DNA of 64,000 nucleotides from Microbispora corallina (GTDB lineage: Bacteria > Actinomycetota > Actinomycetes > Streptosporangiales > Streptosporangiaceae). The notes beneath the pieces were generated by a model, which worked only from the letters and a program-made list of their open reading frames with translations, searched no databases and was not told where the DNA came from. Positions 42,591 to 50,188 of the stretch are shown here, one piece after another (position 1 is the first letter of the stretch; each line of letters begins with the position of its first letter). Position numbers and translations under genes: made by a program. The DNA is taken from positions 124,001 to 188,000 of the forward strand of contig NZ_BOOC01000006.1 in the NCBI RefSeq assembly GCF_016863035.1, written 5' to 3'.

Positions 42591-42938
42591 TCAGGCGTTG
42601 ACGGGCGTGCGGCCGCGGACCTGGAGGGTGGTCAGCAGGCCGACCACGACGGTGACGGCGCCGGCGATCCAGGCCGTCCAGGCCGCGGAGGCGTGGCCGT
42701 CGAAGCCGAAGGCCCACGGCGAGACGAACAGCAGCGCGCCGAAGGCGGCGGTCACCCAGGAACTCGCCCCGCCGGCGCCGAGGATCGCCCAGAGCGCGGA
42801 GACCACGAGCAGGGCGCCGAGGAGGAGCAGCGGCTGGTTGGCCGCGTTGACGTCGCTCGCCCAGAAGAACGGGGCCAGCACCGACACCAGGCCGGCGATG
42901 AGGGCGACGACGTCGGACAACGATCTCGTGAGATCCAT
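42591..42938 (-). CDS. SPW repeat membrane protein
   Basis: This 115-residue membrane protein has four hydrophobic helices in two related halves, each containing a Ser-Pro-Trp-like motif: VLAPFFW in the first and FVSPWAFGF in the second. SPW-repeat proteins are small actinobacterial membrane proteins of unknown role. The ATG at 42938 with CGGAGG upstream defines the start; the longer open frame to 43010 is not needed. A TetR-type palindrome lies about 55 bases upstream. Confidence 0.85.
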   Translation of the reverse strand: MDLTRSLSDVVALIAGLVSVLAPFFWASDVNAANQPLLLLGALLVVSALWAILGAGGASSWVTAAFGALLFVSPWAFGFDGHASAAWTAWIAGAVTVVVGLLTTLQVRGRTPVNA

Positions 42939-42991
42939 CCGGGCCTCCGATGTGGGAGAGATGACCTGTTTGATCCCGACGGTCTGCCTGA

Positions 42992-43007
42992 TTGACCGCC
43001 CGGTCAA
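42992..43007. promoter_or_regulatory. Candidate operator TTGACCG-CC-CGGTCAA
   Basis: This perfect 7-bp inverted repeat with a 2-base spacer lies upstream of the SPW protein gene. It is of the TetR-operator style (TTGACCGnnCGGTCAA). No regulator gene is adjacent. Confidence 0.45.
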
Positions 43008-43156
43008 CACTCCGGACAGTCAGTGTTAGCTAACTGGCCGTGACACGACCGCCCGGGCGCCGGGACCCTCGGCGCCGAGGGTGCGGACGGGGACGCGGCC
43101 GTCGCCGAGGTGTGGACGGGCGCGGGGACGCGGCCGTCGCCGGATGGGCGGGTGCC

Positions 43157-43210
43157 GGGGTGTGGGCGGGCGTCGGGGTGTGGGCGTGCGTCGGGGTGTG
43201 GGCGGGCGCC
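43157..43210. repeat. 18-bp tandem minisatellite, three copies
   Basis: The unit GGGGTGTGGGCGGGCGTC occurs three times (43157, 43175, 43193) with one or two changes. The flanking 50 bases (43089-43141) contain a second duplicated element, GGGGACGCGGCCGTCGCCG. It lies just past the stop of the gene ending at 43215 and shows no coding sense. Confidence 0.8.
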
Positions 43211-43214
43211 TGTG

Positions 43215-43877
43215 TCAGCGGAAGAGCACGAGACGCACGGCCTCGTCGATCGGAACGCCGCCGCCGATCAGTTCGAGCACCCGGTGCCGGGTGTCGGGGG
43301 TGTCGAGCAGGGCGGCGATCACCGAGGCGACGTCGTCCCGCGGGACCGCCCCGCGCGGAAGCGGCGGGTCGGCCAGCGTCACCAGGCCCGAGCCCGGCTC
43401 GTCCGTCAGCCGGCCCGGCCGCAGGATGGTCCAGTTGAGCGGACGCGAGCGCAGGTCGTCCTCGGCGGCCGTCTTCGCCGCGACGTAGGCCGCCCAGACC
43501 TCGTCCGAGCCGGGAGGCGGCGGCGACCCCGCGCCCATCGTGGAGATCTGGATGAAGCGCGCGACGCCCGCCCGCTCGGCGGCGTTCGCCAGGAGCACCG
43601 ACCCTCCCTGGTCGACGGTGTACTTGCGGGCCACGCCGCTGCCGGCCCCGGCGCCGGCCGCGAAGACCGCCGCGCCCGCGCCCAGGAGGACGCGGGCGAC
43701 CTCCTCGACCCCGGCCGTCTCCAGGTCGCACAGCACGGGCTCAGCGCCGGCCCCCCGCACGTCGTCCGCCTGAGCGGGATCGCGGATCAGGCCGACCGGC
43801 GCGTCGCCGCGCTCCGCCAGGATCCGTTCCAGCCGGAGCGCGATCTTCCCGTGCCCACCCGCGATCACCACGCGCAT
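43215..43877 (-). CDS. NAD(P)H-binding atypical SDR protein
   Basis: This 220-residue protein has the atypical SDR NADP loop GGHGKIALRLERILAERG and the features of the NmrA/YwnB-like branch: CDLETAGVEEVAR, ISTMGAGSP, YVAAKTAAEDDLR (a YxxxK-type motif) and TILRPGRL. Such proteins are NADP sensors or reductases acting on nucleotide-sugar-like or flavin ligands. The ATG at 43877 has GGGGAGG upstream; the upstream extension to 43952 is not conserved-looking. It stands alone. Confidence 0.87.
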   Translation of the reverse strand: MRVVIAGGHGKIALRLERILAERGDAPVGLIRDPAQADDVRGAGAEPVLCDLETAGVEEVARVLLGAGAAVFAAGAGAGSGVARKYTVDQGGSVLLANAAERAGVARFIQISTMGAGSPPPPGSDEVWAAYVAAKTAAEDDLRSRPLNWTILRPGRLTDEPGSGLVTLADPPLPRGAVPRDDVASVIAALLDTPDTRHRVLELIGGGVPIDEAVRLVLFR

Positions 43878-44088
43878 CGGTCGTTCCTCCCCGTTGTCGG
43901 TCGCCGAGGCGGCTCGGCGACGATTCCGGGCCGGATACGGCGGCGTACCCACTTCGTCCGTTCCGCACCGGGCGCGCGCGAAACCGCCGAGAGCGAGTCG
44001 CGAAACAGGGATGCCCTCCGGTTACTTCTTGTGATAGTCATGTAACCGTCAGTGATCGGTAAGGGTTCGTGCCCGCGCGTATCCGAGG

Positions 44089-44862
44089 ATGGTCATGCTG
44101 GTCTTGGTACTCGCAGTCGTCGCCGCGGTCGGCCTGGTGGCCCTGGCCGCCTTCCTGTTCCGCATGTTCGACCACGGCACCGACGACCGAGATCCGCGGG
44201 GGATGTCGGCGGGCCACGCGGGCTCCATGCTGTCCTCGCTGTTCCTGCTGGTGTTCGCCATCGCCGTCGTGGTTCCGTGGGCCACGGCCGACTCCGCCCG
44301 GCAGAACACCTACGCCGAGAGCCAGGCCCTCGTGGAGACCTACTGGGCGGCCGGCGGCCTCCCGTCGCCCGACGGCGCCCAGGTGCAGGACGAGCTGCGC
44401 GACTACACCCGGTACGTGATCGGCAAGGAGTGGCCGGCCATGGCCGGGGGCGCGTTGAGCACCGAGGGCACGACCCGGCTGGAGTCGATGCGGACCCGGG
44501 TCGCCGCCCTCCAACCGGCGGGCGACGACGCGCGCGAGGCCAGGAGCGCCGTGCTCGACCGGATGGCCGACCTGTTCTCGGCGCGCCGCCAGCGGGCCGC
44601 CGACGCGCGGACGTCCCCGCCGCCCGGCGTCCTACTGCTGACGATCGTGACCGGTGTGGTGGTCGTGCTCTACCCGTTCATCGCGGGCGCCCGGCCGCGC
44701 GGCGCCGCGCTCCTCCCGATGACGCTGATGGCCGGCCTGCTCGCGATCGGCGTCTACCTCGCCTTCGACATCGCCCACCCGTTCAGCGGAGGTCTCGCCG
44801 TACGGCCCGACGCGTTCGTGAACGCCCTGGACGAGTTCCAGCGCATCCCGGAGGGCCGGTGA
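44089..44862 (+). CDS. DUF4239-like membrane protein
   Basis: This 257-residue protein has four membrane segments: residues 3-25, 45-63, about 180-200 and 205-225. A soluble domain of about 110 residues lies between the second and third, with the charged stretch QNTYAESQALVETYWAAGG. The 2-TM, loop, 2-TM layout and the Ser/Glu-rich AESQAL motif are those of DUF4239 proteins, whose function is unknown. It is followed one base later by a Pro-rich secreted protein gene, with which it presumably forms an operon. Confidence 0.75.
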   Translation: MVMLVLVLAVVAAVGLVALAAFLFRMFDHGTDDRDPRGMSAGHAGSMLSSLFLLVFAIAVVVPWATADSARQNTYAESQALVETYWAAGGLPSPDGAQVQDELRDYTRYVIGKEWPAMAGGALSTEGTTRLESMRTRVAALQPAGDDAREARSAVLDRMADLFSARRQRAADARTSPPPGVLLLTIVTGVVVVLYPFIAGARPRGAALLPMTLMAGLLAIGVYLAFDIAHPFSGGLAVRPDAFVNALDEFQRIPEGR

Positions 44863-44863
44863 C

Positions 44864-45421
44864 ATGAGACGCGCGATGGCGGGAACCCTCGCCGGCCTCG
44901 CACTCGCGGCCACCGCGGCCACGGCGCCGGACGCTGGGGCGGTAGGGCGGCCGCCCGGGAACGGCACGGACGCGGTGCTGGTCGAGGCCGCGGTCGGGCG
45001 GGACGATCCCGGTCCCGGCCTCGGGGTGGCGGTGTGCGCCGAGGTCCACGTGCTCGTGGATCTCCGCGCCGGGCTCGGGCTCGGCAAGGTCCCGTGCCGG
45101 CGGGAGGCGCCGGCTCCCGCCCGCCCGCCTGGCGCCCCGCCGCCGGAGCGCCGCGCGCCGCCGGCCCATCGGGCGAGAGACGTCGCGCCTGCGCCGCCTC
45201 CGCGGCACGTTCCCCTGGCACGACCCCGTCCGGCCCCGACCCCCTCGCCGTCGCCCCGGCCGAGCCCGTCCCTCACACCGGCGGTCCGTGAGCCCGTCAT
45301 GCACGCCGAGACGCGCATGCGGCCGCGGCCCCGCCCACTCCTCGGCACGGTGGCCGTGGTGGTGATCCTCTCCGTGATCATCGCCGCTGGAGCCGCCGTC
45401 GCCTTCGGCACCCTTCGCTGA
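44864..45421 (+). CDS. Secreted proline-rich protein with C-terminal membrane anchor
   Basis: This 185-residue protein has a signal peptide (MRRAMAGTLAGLALAATAAT), a central domain with two cysteines (VAVCAEVHVLVDL and VPCRRE), a Pro/Arg/Ala-rich stalk of about 60 residues and a C-terminal hydrophobic helix (GTVAVVVILSVIIAAGAAVAF). The layout suggests a protein displayed on the outside of the membrane. The family is not recognised. It starts immediately after the DUF4239 gene and ends just before a large hairpin. Confidence 0.6.
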   Translation: MRRAMAGTLAGLALAATAATAPDAGAVGRPPGNGTDAVLVEAAVGRDDPGPGLGVAVCAEVHVLVDLRAGLGLGKVPCRREAPAPARPPGAPPPERRAPPAHRARDVAPAPPPRHVPLARPRPAPTPSPSPRPSPSLTPAVREPVMHAETRMRPRPRPLLGTVAVVVILSVIIAAGAAVAFGTLR

Positions 45422-45458
45422 TCCCACGGCTCGTTCCCTCTGTGGGCTCGCGATGGGG

Positions 45459-45508
45459 CCGGCGCCCGGCCGGATGCGCTGGTGGCTCGCATCCCGGCCG
45501 GGCGCCGG
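45459..45508. terminator. Large convergent hairpin
   Basis: A 20-bp arm (45459-45478) pairs with 45488-45508 with one bulged C, around a 9-base loop. It lies between the plus-strand gene ending at 45421 and the minus-strand ATPase ending at 45726, and could terminate either strand. Confidence 0.6.
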
Positions 45509-45725
45509 TGTGGCCTGGCCGCAGTGCCGGTCGCGCCGGCGACGTGGTCCCGGTCGTGGTGCAGGTGCGTCGCGGCTGTCGCCCTGCTCGTGGGGCGGGT
45601 CGCACGGCGGCTGTCGTCCCGGTTGTGGGGCGGGTCGCGCTGCGGCTGTGGCCCCGGGCGCGGTGCGGGCCGCACGGCGGCAGTCGTCCGGTCGTGGGCC
45701 GCGGGGCCCTGGTTCCGGCTCGCGC
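45509..45725. other. GC-rich intergenic stretch with no gene
   Basis: This stretch contains degenerate GC-rich repeats (GTGGGGCGGGTCGC and GGCGGCTGTCGTCC recur at about 60-base intervals, 45545-45700). The frames that cross it are arginine-rich and not protein-like. It is the 3' flank of the ATPase operon. Confidence 0.5.
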
Positions 45726-48700
45726 TCAGACGGCGCCGGTCGCCCGGGCCAGGACCTCCTCGGTGGTGAGCGGACTCCTCGGGTGGTGGCTCAGGCACAA
45801 CGGCGCCTGGAGCTTGCGGAACCGCGCGCCCTCGACGGCCGCGTAGAACTGGCCGGACCGCAGCCGGGCGACGTCCGCGACGTCGCTGCCCTTCGCCTTG
45901 GCCATCTCCCGGGCCGCCGTGATGTGGACCGGTGCGTTCAGCAGCCCGAAGAACTGGGTCGACGCGTTGCCGGGGATCCCGTTGTGCAGCCCCTTCGGTG
46001 CCTGCGTCGCGAACACCAACCCGAGGCCGTACTTGCGCGCCTGCGCCGCGAGGGCGAGCGTGCTGCGGGTGCAGGCTGTCATGGCCCCCGACGGCGCGAA
46101 CGTCTGCGCCTCGTCCATCACGAACAGGCCGCCGAGCGGCCGTTCGCCGGCGGGGTGGCGCTTGATCCAGGCGAACAGCGCGAGCTGCAGCTGGTTGACG
46201 AAGCTCTGCCGCTGGGCGTCCGACGGCAGCCCGGCGAGGTTGATCACCGACACCCGCGCGCGCCTGCCTTCCGGAGGCGTCAGCAGGACGCCGGGGTCCA
46301 CCGGCGTGCCCCGGCCCGCGAACAGCGGATCCATGACCACGGCCGCCTGCAGGTTCTGCGCGATGTCCGATGCGATCTTGGATGCGCCCTCGATCGTGCT
46401 CACGCCGTCGGGCAGGTCGTCCAGCAGGGCGATCAGCCTGGTGAGGCCCGTCATGCCACGCCGTCCGTAGTGCTCCACGGCCTCGCGGAGCACGGCCTGA
46501 CCAAGATGGGCCTTGGACGTCCGGCCCTCCAGCTTGGCCCGCGGCACGAGAGCGGTGACCGCGGCGTCCACGGCCTCGGTGAACTCGTCCGGGTCGTCCA
46601 GGACACTCGCGAAGTCGGGCAGCGGCTGGAAGCTCAACGGCCGGCCGCTCTCCCTCCCCGGCGTCCAGACCACCACGTCGGTGCCGGCGAGGTAGTCGTC
46701 CGCCCTGGCCGCGTCGCCGGGGCCCCACCGGTCGGGCGGCTCCGGCCAGGCCTCGCCCAGCCGGGCCAGGTCGTTGTTGGGGTCGAGCGCGATGGTGGAC
46801 ACGCCCTGGAGCGCGCACTCCTCGATGAGGCGGCGGATCAGCACGGTCTTCCCGGAGCCCGATCCGGCGAAGATCGCGGTGTGCCTGCGGAGGGCCTCCA
46901 GCCGGATCCGCACCAGCTCGCCGTCGGCGATGGTCGCGCCGATCGTCACGAACGGCGCCTCCTGCCCGGCCCCGTGCCCCGCGTCACGGCCGGTCTCATG
47001 CCCCGCGTCCTGCCCTGCTTCATGCCCGGTCTCGGCTGCCGCGGCTGCCGCCCCAACGGCCGCCGGCGGCTGCGCGGCCGGCGCCGTCGCCGTCCCTGAC
47101 GCGGGCGACCCGGTGGCCGGTCCGGTCGTCGTGCGGGCGGCGAGCGACCGGGTGCCCGCTCCCGTCGCCGTCGCGGCCGTGGGCGACGGGATACCGGGTG
47201 CCGTCGTGGCGCCCGGCGACGCCGCTGCCCGCGCGGATGTCGGGCGTGGCTCGTCCTGCACCGGCGCTGCCTGGCTGGACGGTAGACGCGTCCCCTCCTG
47301 CAACGGCGCCACCTGCGGGGACGCCGGGATCGACTCGTCCCGCACCGGCGCTGACTGCCTCGACAGTAGGTCCGGCAGCGGCGCCACGAGTGGGGACGCC
47401 TGGAGCGGCTCCTCGCGCAGCGGGGCGGAGACGGACGTCTCCGATGCGGTCGCCGGCGGGGCTTCCTGGCCGGTCGCCGGGGCGGGGGCCGGAACGGTCT
47501 GGAGGGGTGAGGCGGCGGTCTCCAGGCCCGGCACGCCGCGCGTCCTGGTGGCGTTCGCCGTCGAACCGGCCGGCTGGGCGGCGGCCGGGGCGGTGCGCGT
47601 CCGCCTGGCCGACGGGGGCGGCGCGGCTACGCGCGGGGGCGCGCCGGCCGGGGCCGCCCAGGCGTCGCCGAGCGCCTCGCCGAACAGCTTCACCTCGCTC
47701 GTCGGCCGCCGGGCCGAGAGCCAGGCCTGCAGGTCCGGCGGGTTGTCCGCCAGAATGTGCCGCAGCGCGGCGAAGATCCGCAGATCCTCCTCCTCGACGG
47801 CCACGACCCTGCCGCCCGACTGCTCGAACACGGCCAGCGCCTCCTGTGTGCGCGGGCCCTTGGCCCAGCCCAGGTTGCGGAGCACGAACAGCCGCCGCTT
47901 GGGGGTCCCGGCGCTGAGGCCGGAAGCGAGGCACGCCTCGCGCAGCCGGTTGAGCGCGGCGATGTGATTCGGCGCCGCGATCGCCCGGAAGCTCCAGTGC
48001 GCCTCGTCCTCCCGGCTCTCGTCGAGGGTGCGGCGCAGACGGGCGTGCAGCGGCGGCTTCCTGCTGGGCGCCGGGTCCTGGGAGAACGCCCGGCCCGCCT
48101 CGCCCAGCTCCATGATCCACGCCGACAGCCCGGCCGACAGCAGCGCCGGCATCGCCGCGTCCTCCGTCGCCGGGTCGAGGGCCTCCGCGACCCGGGCCGT
48201 CTTCCTCAGCTCGGCGAACCGGGCGTCGAGCGCCACGAGCGCGTCCGGCTCGATGATCGGGTCGGGACCCACGACAGGGTGCCCGGTCAGGCTCTCCAGC
48301 TCGGTGACGGCGCCGTTCAACAGACACGACCGGACGTGTTCGTCGATGCGGATCAGCAGCTGACGGGGCGTGTACTGAGCGGCCTCGGCGAAGGCCGACT
48401 CCTTCACCGGCCAGGTCGGGTACGGGGGCGTGAACCCGGCGGCCCCGTACTGCGCGGAGAACCGCTTCTCCACGAGGGCCAGGCCGGTCGCGGTGTCGGG
48501 GATTCCCTTGAGGGGTGTCGTCTCGCGGAACCGGTCCCGCACGGTGGAGGTGGCCTGGTTCTTGATGAGGATCCAGGTGGTCGGCAGGCACGAGACGACG
48601 GTGAGCGTACGGCGGGTGATCTCACGCAGGTGCATGAGGCCGCCGGCGACCTGCTCGACGATCAACGCCTCGCGCCACGACGCGTCGGTCGTCCCGGCGG

Positions 48701-49466
48701 TGGCGATCGAGGACTGCGCGAGCAGGACGTCGATCTGGTCGACCGCGATCACGGACGGCCCGGTCAGCGCGAGCAGCCGGGACAGGTTCCCGACGATCTC
48801 CTGCGGCGAGGTGCCGAGCGTCCGGAATCCCCAGGCCGCCCGCTCGCCCTGCCTGCCCTCCGGCGCGGACCAGAGGTACGCGTCCCCGACGTCCTGCGCG
48901 GCCAGGTCGTCGCAGCCCCGCAGGACCAGCGCCCGCGCGGTGTCCTGGACGTCGCGGCCGGCCTTCCCGTCGTAGCGGCGCAGCGCGTGGATGAACCCGT
49001 CGAGCCGATCGCGCGTCAGCGGCGCCTCTCCGGTCACGGACGCGCGGACCTCCGCCGGCGCCTCCGCGAGCACGGACAGGCGCCACAGGAGCTCCCCGAG
49101 CTGGCTCTGCGATCCCGGCATCGGGCGGGACAGGCTGTCGAGCATCGACAGCAGCACGCTGTCCCAGAAGCCGCGCGCATCGAGCAGGCTGATGAGGAAG
49201 AAGTAGCCGTCCTCCTCGTGGGCCTTCTGCCGCACCCAGCCGAGCAGGTGCGTCTTACCGGTGCCCCGCTGGCCCTGCACCGCGACGCCGATCGGGCTGG
49301 CGCCCTCGCTCTCCTCGGCCTCGATCAGGCCGTTCAGGATCACCTGGACCGTGTGCTGGTGCAGGGACTCGACGTGGAACGGCGACGGGCGCCAGACGTC
49401 GTCGGCCACCTGGGCGTAGTTGAACCGCAGCGCCGCCAGAGCGCCGAACTCGCCGGTGGCCATCAT
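45726..49466 (-). CDS. Dual ATPase: AAA/STAND-like domain fused to a HerA/FtsK-like domain
   Basis: This 1246-residue protein has two nucleotide-binding modules. N-terminal module (about 1-400): Walker A GQRGTGKTH (65-73), Walker B VIAVDQID (Asp243/Asp246), resembling AAA/STAND sensor ATPases. A helical domain fills about 400-600. A disordered Ala/Pro/Thr-rich linker with tandem repeats spans about 603-838. The C-terminal module (about 840-1246) is HerA/FtsK/VirB4-like: Walker A GSGSGKT (868-874), Walker B GLFVMDEAQTF and ATQAPKGL, a translocase signature. It is the last gene of a coupled operon with a winged-helix protein and a PD-(D/E)xK nuclease. A DNA translocase or defence effector is inferred; I cannot match the fusion to a named system. 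Confidence 0.85.
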   Translation of the reverse strand: MMATGEFGALAALRFNYAQVADDVWRPSPFHVESLHQHTVQVILNGLIEAEESEGASPIGVAVQGQRGTGKTHLLGWVRQKAHEEDGYFFLISLLDARGFWDSVLLSMLDSLSRPMPGSQSQLGELLWRLSVLAEAPAEVRASVTGEAPLTRDRLDGFIHALRRYDGKAGRDVQDTARALVLRGCDDLAAQDVGDAYLWSAPEGRQGERAAWGFRTLGTSPQEIVGNLSRLLALTGPSVIAVDQIDVLLAQSSIATAGTTDASWREALIVEQVAGGLMHLREITRRTLTVVSCLPTTWILIKNQATSTVRDRFRETTPLKGIPDTATGLALVEKRFSAQYGAAGFTPPYPTWPVKESAFAEAAQYTPRQLLIRIDEHVRSCLLNGAVTELESLTGHPVVGPDPIIEPDALVALDARFAELRKTARVAEALDPATEDAAMPALLSAGLSAWIMELGEAGRAFSQDPAPSRKPPLHARLRRTLDESREDEAHWSFRAIAAPNHIAALNRLREACLASGLSAGTPKRRLFVLRNLGWAKGPRTQEALAVFEQSGGRVVAVEEEDLRIFAALRHILADNPPDLQAWLSARRPTSEVKLFGEALGDAWAAPAGAPPRVAAPPPSARRTRTAPAAAQPAGSTANATRTRGVPGLETAASPLQTVPAPAPATGQEAPPATASETSVSAPLREEPLQASPLVAPLPDLLSRQSAPVRDESIPASPQVAPLQEGTRLPSSQAAPVQDEPRPTSARAAASPGATTAPGIPSPTAATATGAGTRSLAARTTTGPATGSPASGTATAPAAQPPAAVGAAAAAAETGHEAGQDAGHETGRDAGHGAGQEAPFVTIGATIADGELVRIRLEALRRHTAIFAGSGSGKTVLIRRLIEECALQGVSTIALDPNNDLARLGEAWPEPPDRWGPGDAARADDYLAGTDVVVWTPGRESGRPLSFQPLPDFASVLDDPDEFTEAVDAAVTALVPRAKLEGRTSKAHLGQAVLREAVEHYGRRGMTGLTRLIALLDDLPDGVSTIEGASKIASDIAQNLQAAVVMDPLFAGRGTPVDPGVLLTPPEGRRARVSVINLAGLPSDAQRQSFVNQLQLALFAWIKRHPAGERPLGGLFVMDEAQTFAPSGAMTACTRSTLALAAQARKYGLGLVFATQAPKGLHNGIPGNASTQFFGLLNAPVHITAAREMAKAKGSDVADVARLRSGQFYAAVEGARFRKLQAPLCLSHHPRSPLTTEEVLARATGAV
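46956..47033 (-). repeat. 8-residue tandem repeat in the ATPase linker
   Basis: Residues 812-837 consist of three copies of an eight-residue unit of the form (E/D)(T/A)GH(E/G)(A/T)G(Q/R), immediately before the HerA-like domain. The DNA is a 24-base repeat with synonymous changes. Confidence 0.65.
47211..47429 (-). repeat. 25- to 28-residue tandem repeats in the ATPase linker
   Basis: Residues 680-752 contain three copies of a unit beginning (S/A)AP(L/V)x(E/D)E, with internal SPxVAPL in the first two. The linker is of low complexity and presumably flexible; repeat number could vary between strains. Confidence 0.6.
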
Positions 49467-50188
49467 GCGCCGATCATGAGGAGGTGCTTGGCCTGGTCCC
49501 CGATGACGACGGCGGCGTCCCGGTCGTCCGGCGTCAGCGCCTTCTGGTTGTCGAAGGGGACGATGTGCACGTCCGGCAGGCCGATCATCCGGCGCAGCAC
49601 GGCGTCGACGTCCTCCCGGGTCGCGCCGCCGAGCAGCGGCCGGATCCTCGCCAGGCCCACCCAGGCGTTCGGCCCGTCCGCGAGCCGCCGGTACGCCTCC
49701 CGGATCAGCGCCTCGACATCGGGCGCGCTCTCGACCTCCGGCCGGCTCTCCGCGTCCGGCGTGCTGTCGGCGTCCTGCGTGCTCTCCGCCTTCAGCTCGG
49801 ACTGCGCAGCGACGGCCGCCTCGTCCTCCGGAAGGTCGTTGTCGGGCGCGAAGATCTCGGCCAGGCTGGTGTCCGTACGCCGGAGGTGGCGGTGCAGGCC
49901 GGCGGCGAGCGCGCGCAACGCCGCGCCCGCCGACCCCGTGGGCGCGTTGATCCCGTTCGCGAACTCCTCGGCCACCCGTGCCCAGCCGGCGTCGGTCAGC
50001 AGATGGGAGTACGACCGGCCCTGCTTCCAGCTCTCGACCAGCTTGAGGTCGTTCAGGCGGGTCCGGTCCTTGCCGGTGAGCGTCAGGCCGTAGCGCTCGG
50101 CGAGCTCCGGGTTCGAGATCTCCTTCGCCTCGACCATCAGGACGAGGAGGGCCGCGGTCTGGGGTGAGGAGAGGGGCTTGTCAGGCAT
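49463..50188 (-). CDS. Winged-helix-like protein of the ATPase operon
   Basis: This 241-residue protein has an N-terminal helix-turn-helix/winged-helix-like region (about 1-75: TAALLVLMVEAKEISNPELA, ERYGLTLTGKDRTRLNDLKL), an acidic linker of imperfect Glu/Ser/Asp repeats (about 130-158) and a C-terminal region (about 160-241) containing the winged-helix-like RIRPLLGGATREDVDAVLRR. The stop overlaps the ATPase start by ATGA, and its start overlaps the nuclease stop by 8 bases. It is probably a DNA-binding or adaptor subunit. The family is not recognised. Confidence 0.75.
   Translation of the reverse strand: MPDKPLSSPQTAALLVLMVEAKEISNPELAERYGLTLTGKDRTRLNDLKLVESWKQGRSYSHLLTDAGWARVAEEFANGINAPTGSAGAALRALAAGLHRHLRRTDTSLAEIFAPDNDLPEDEAAVAAQSELKAESTQDADSTPDAESRPEVESAPDVEALIREAYRRLADGPNAWVGLARIRPLLGGATREDVDAVLRRMIGLPDVHIVPFDNQKALTPDDRDAAVVIGDQAKHLLMIGA

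Noticed and set aside
43157-43210. CRISPR array
   Set aside because: Units are 18 bp in direct tandem with no spacers and no cas genes nearby.
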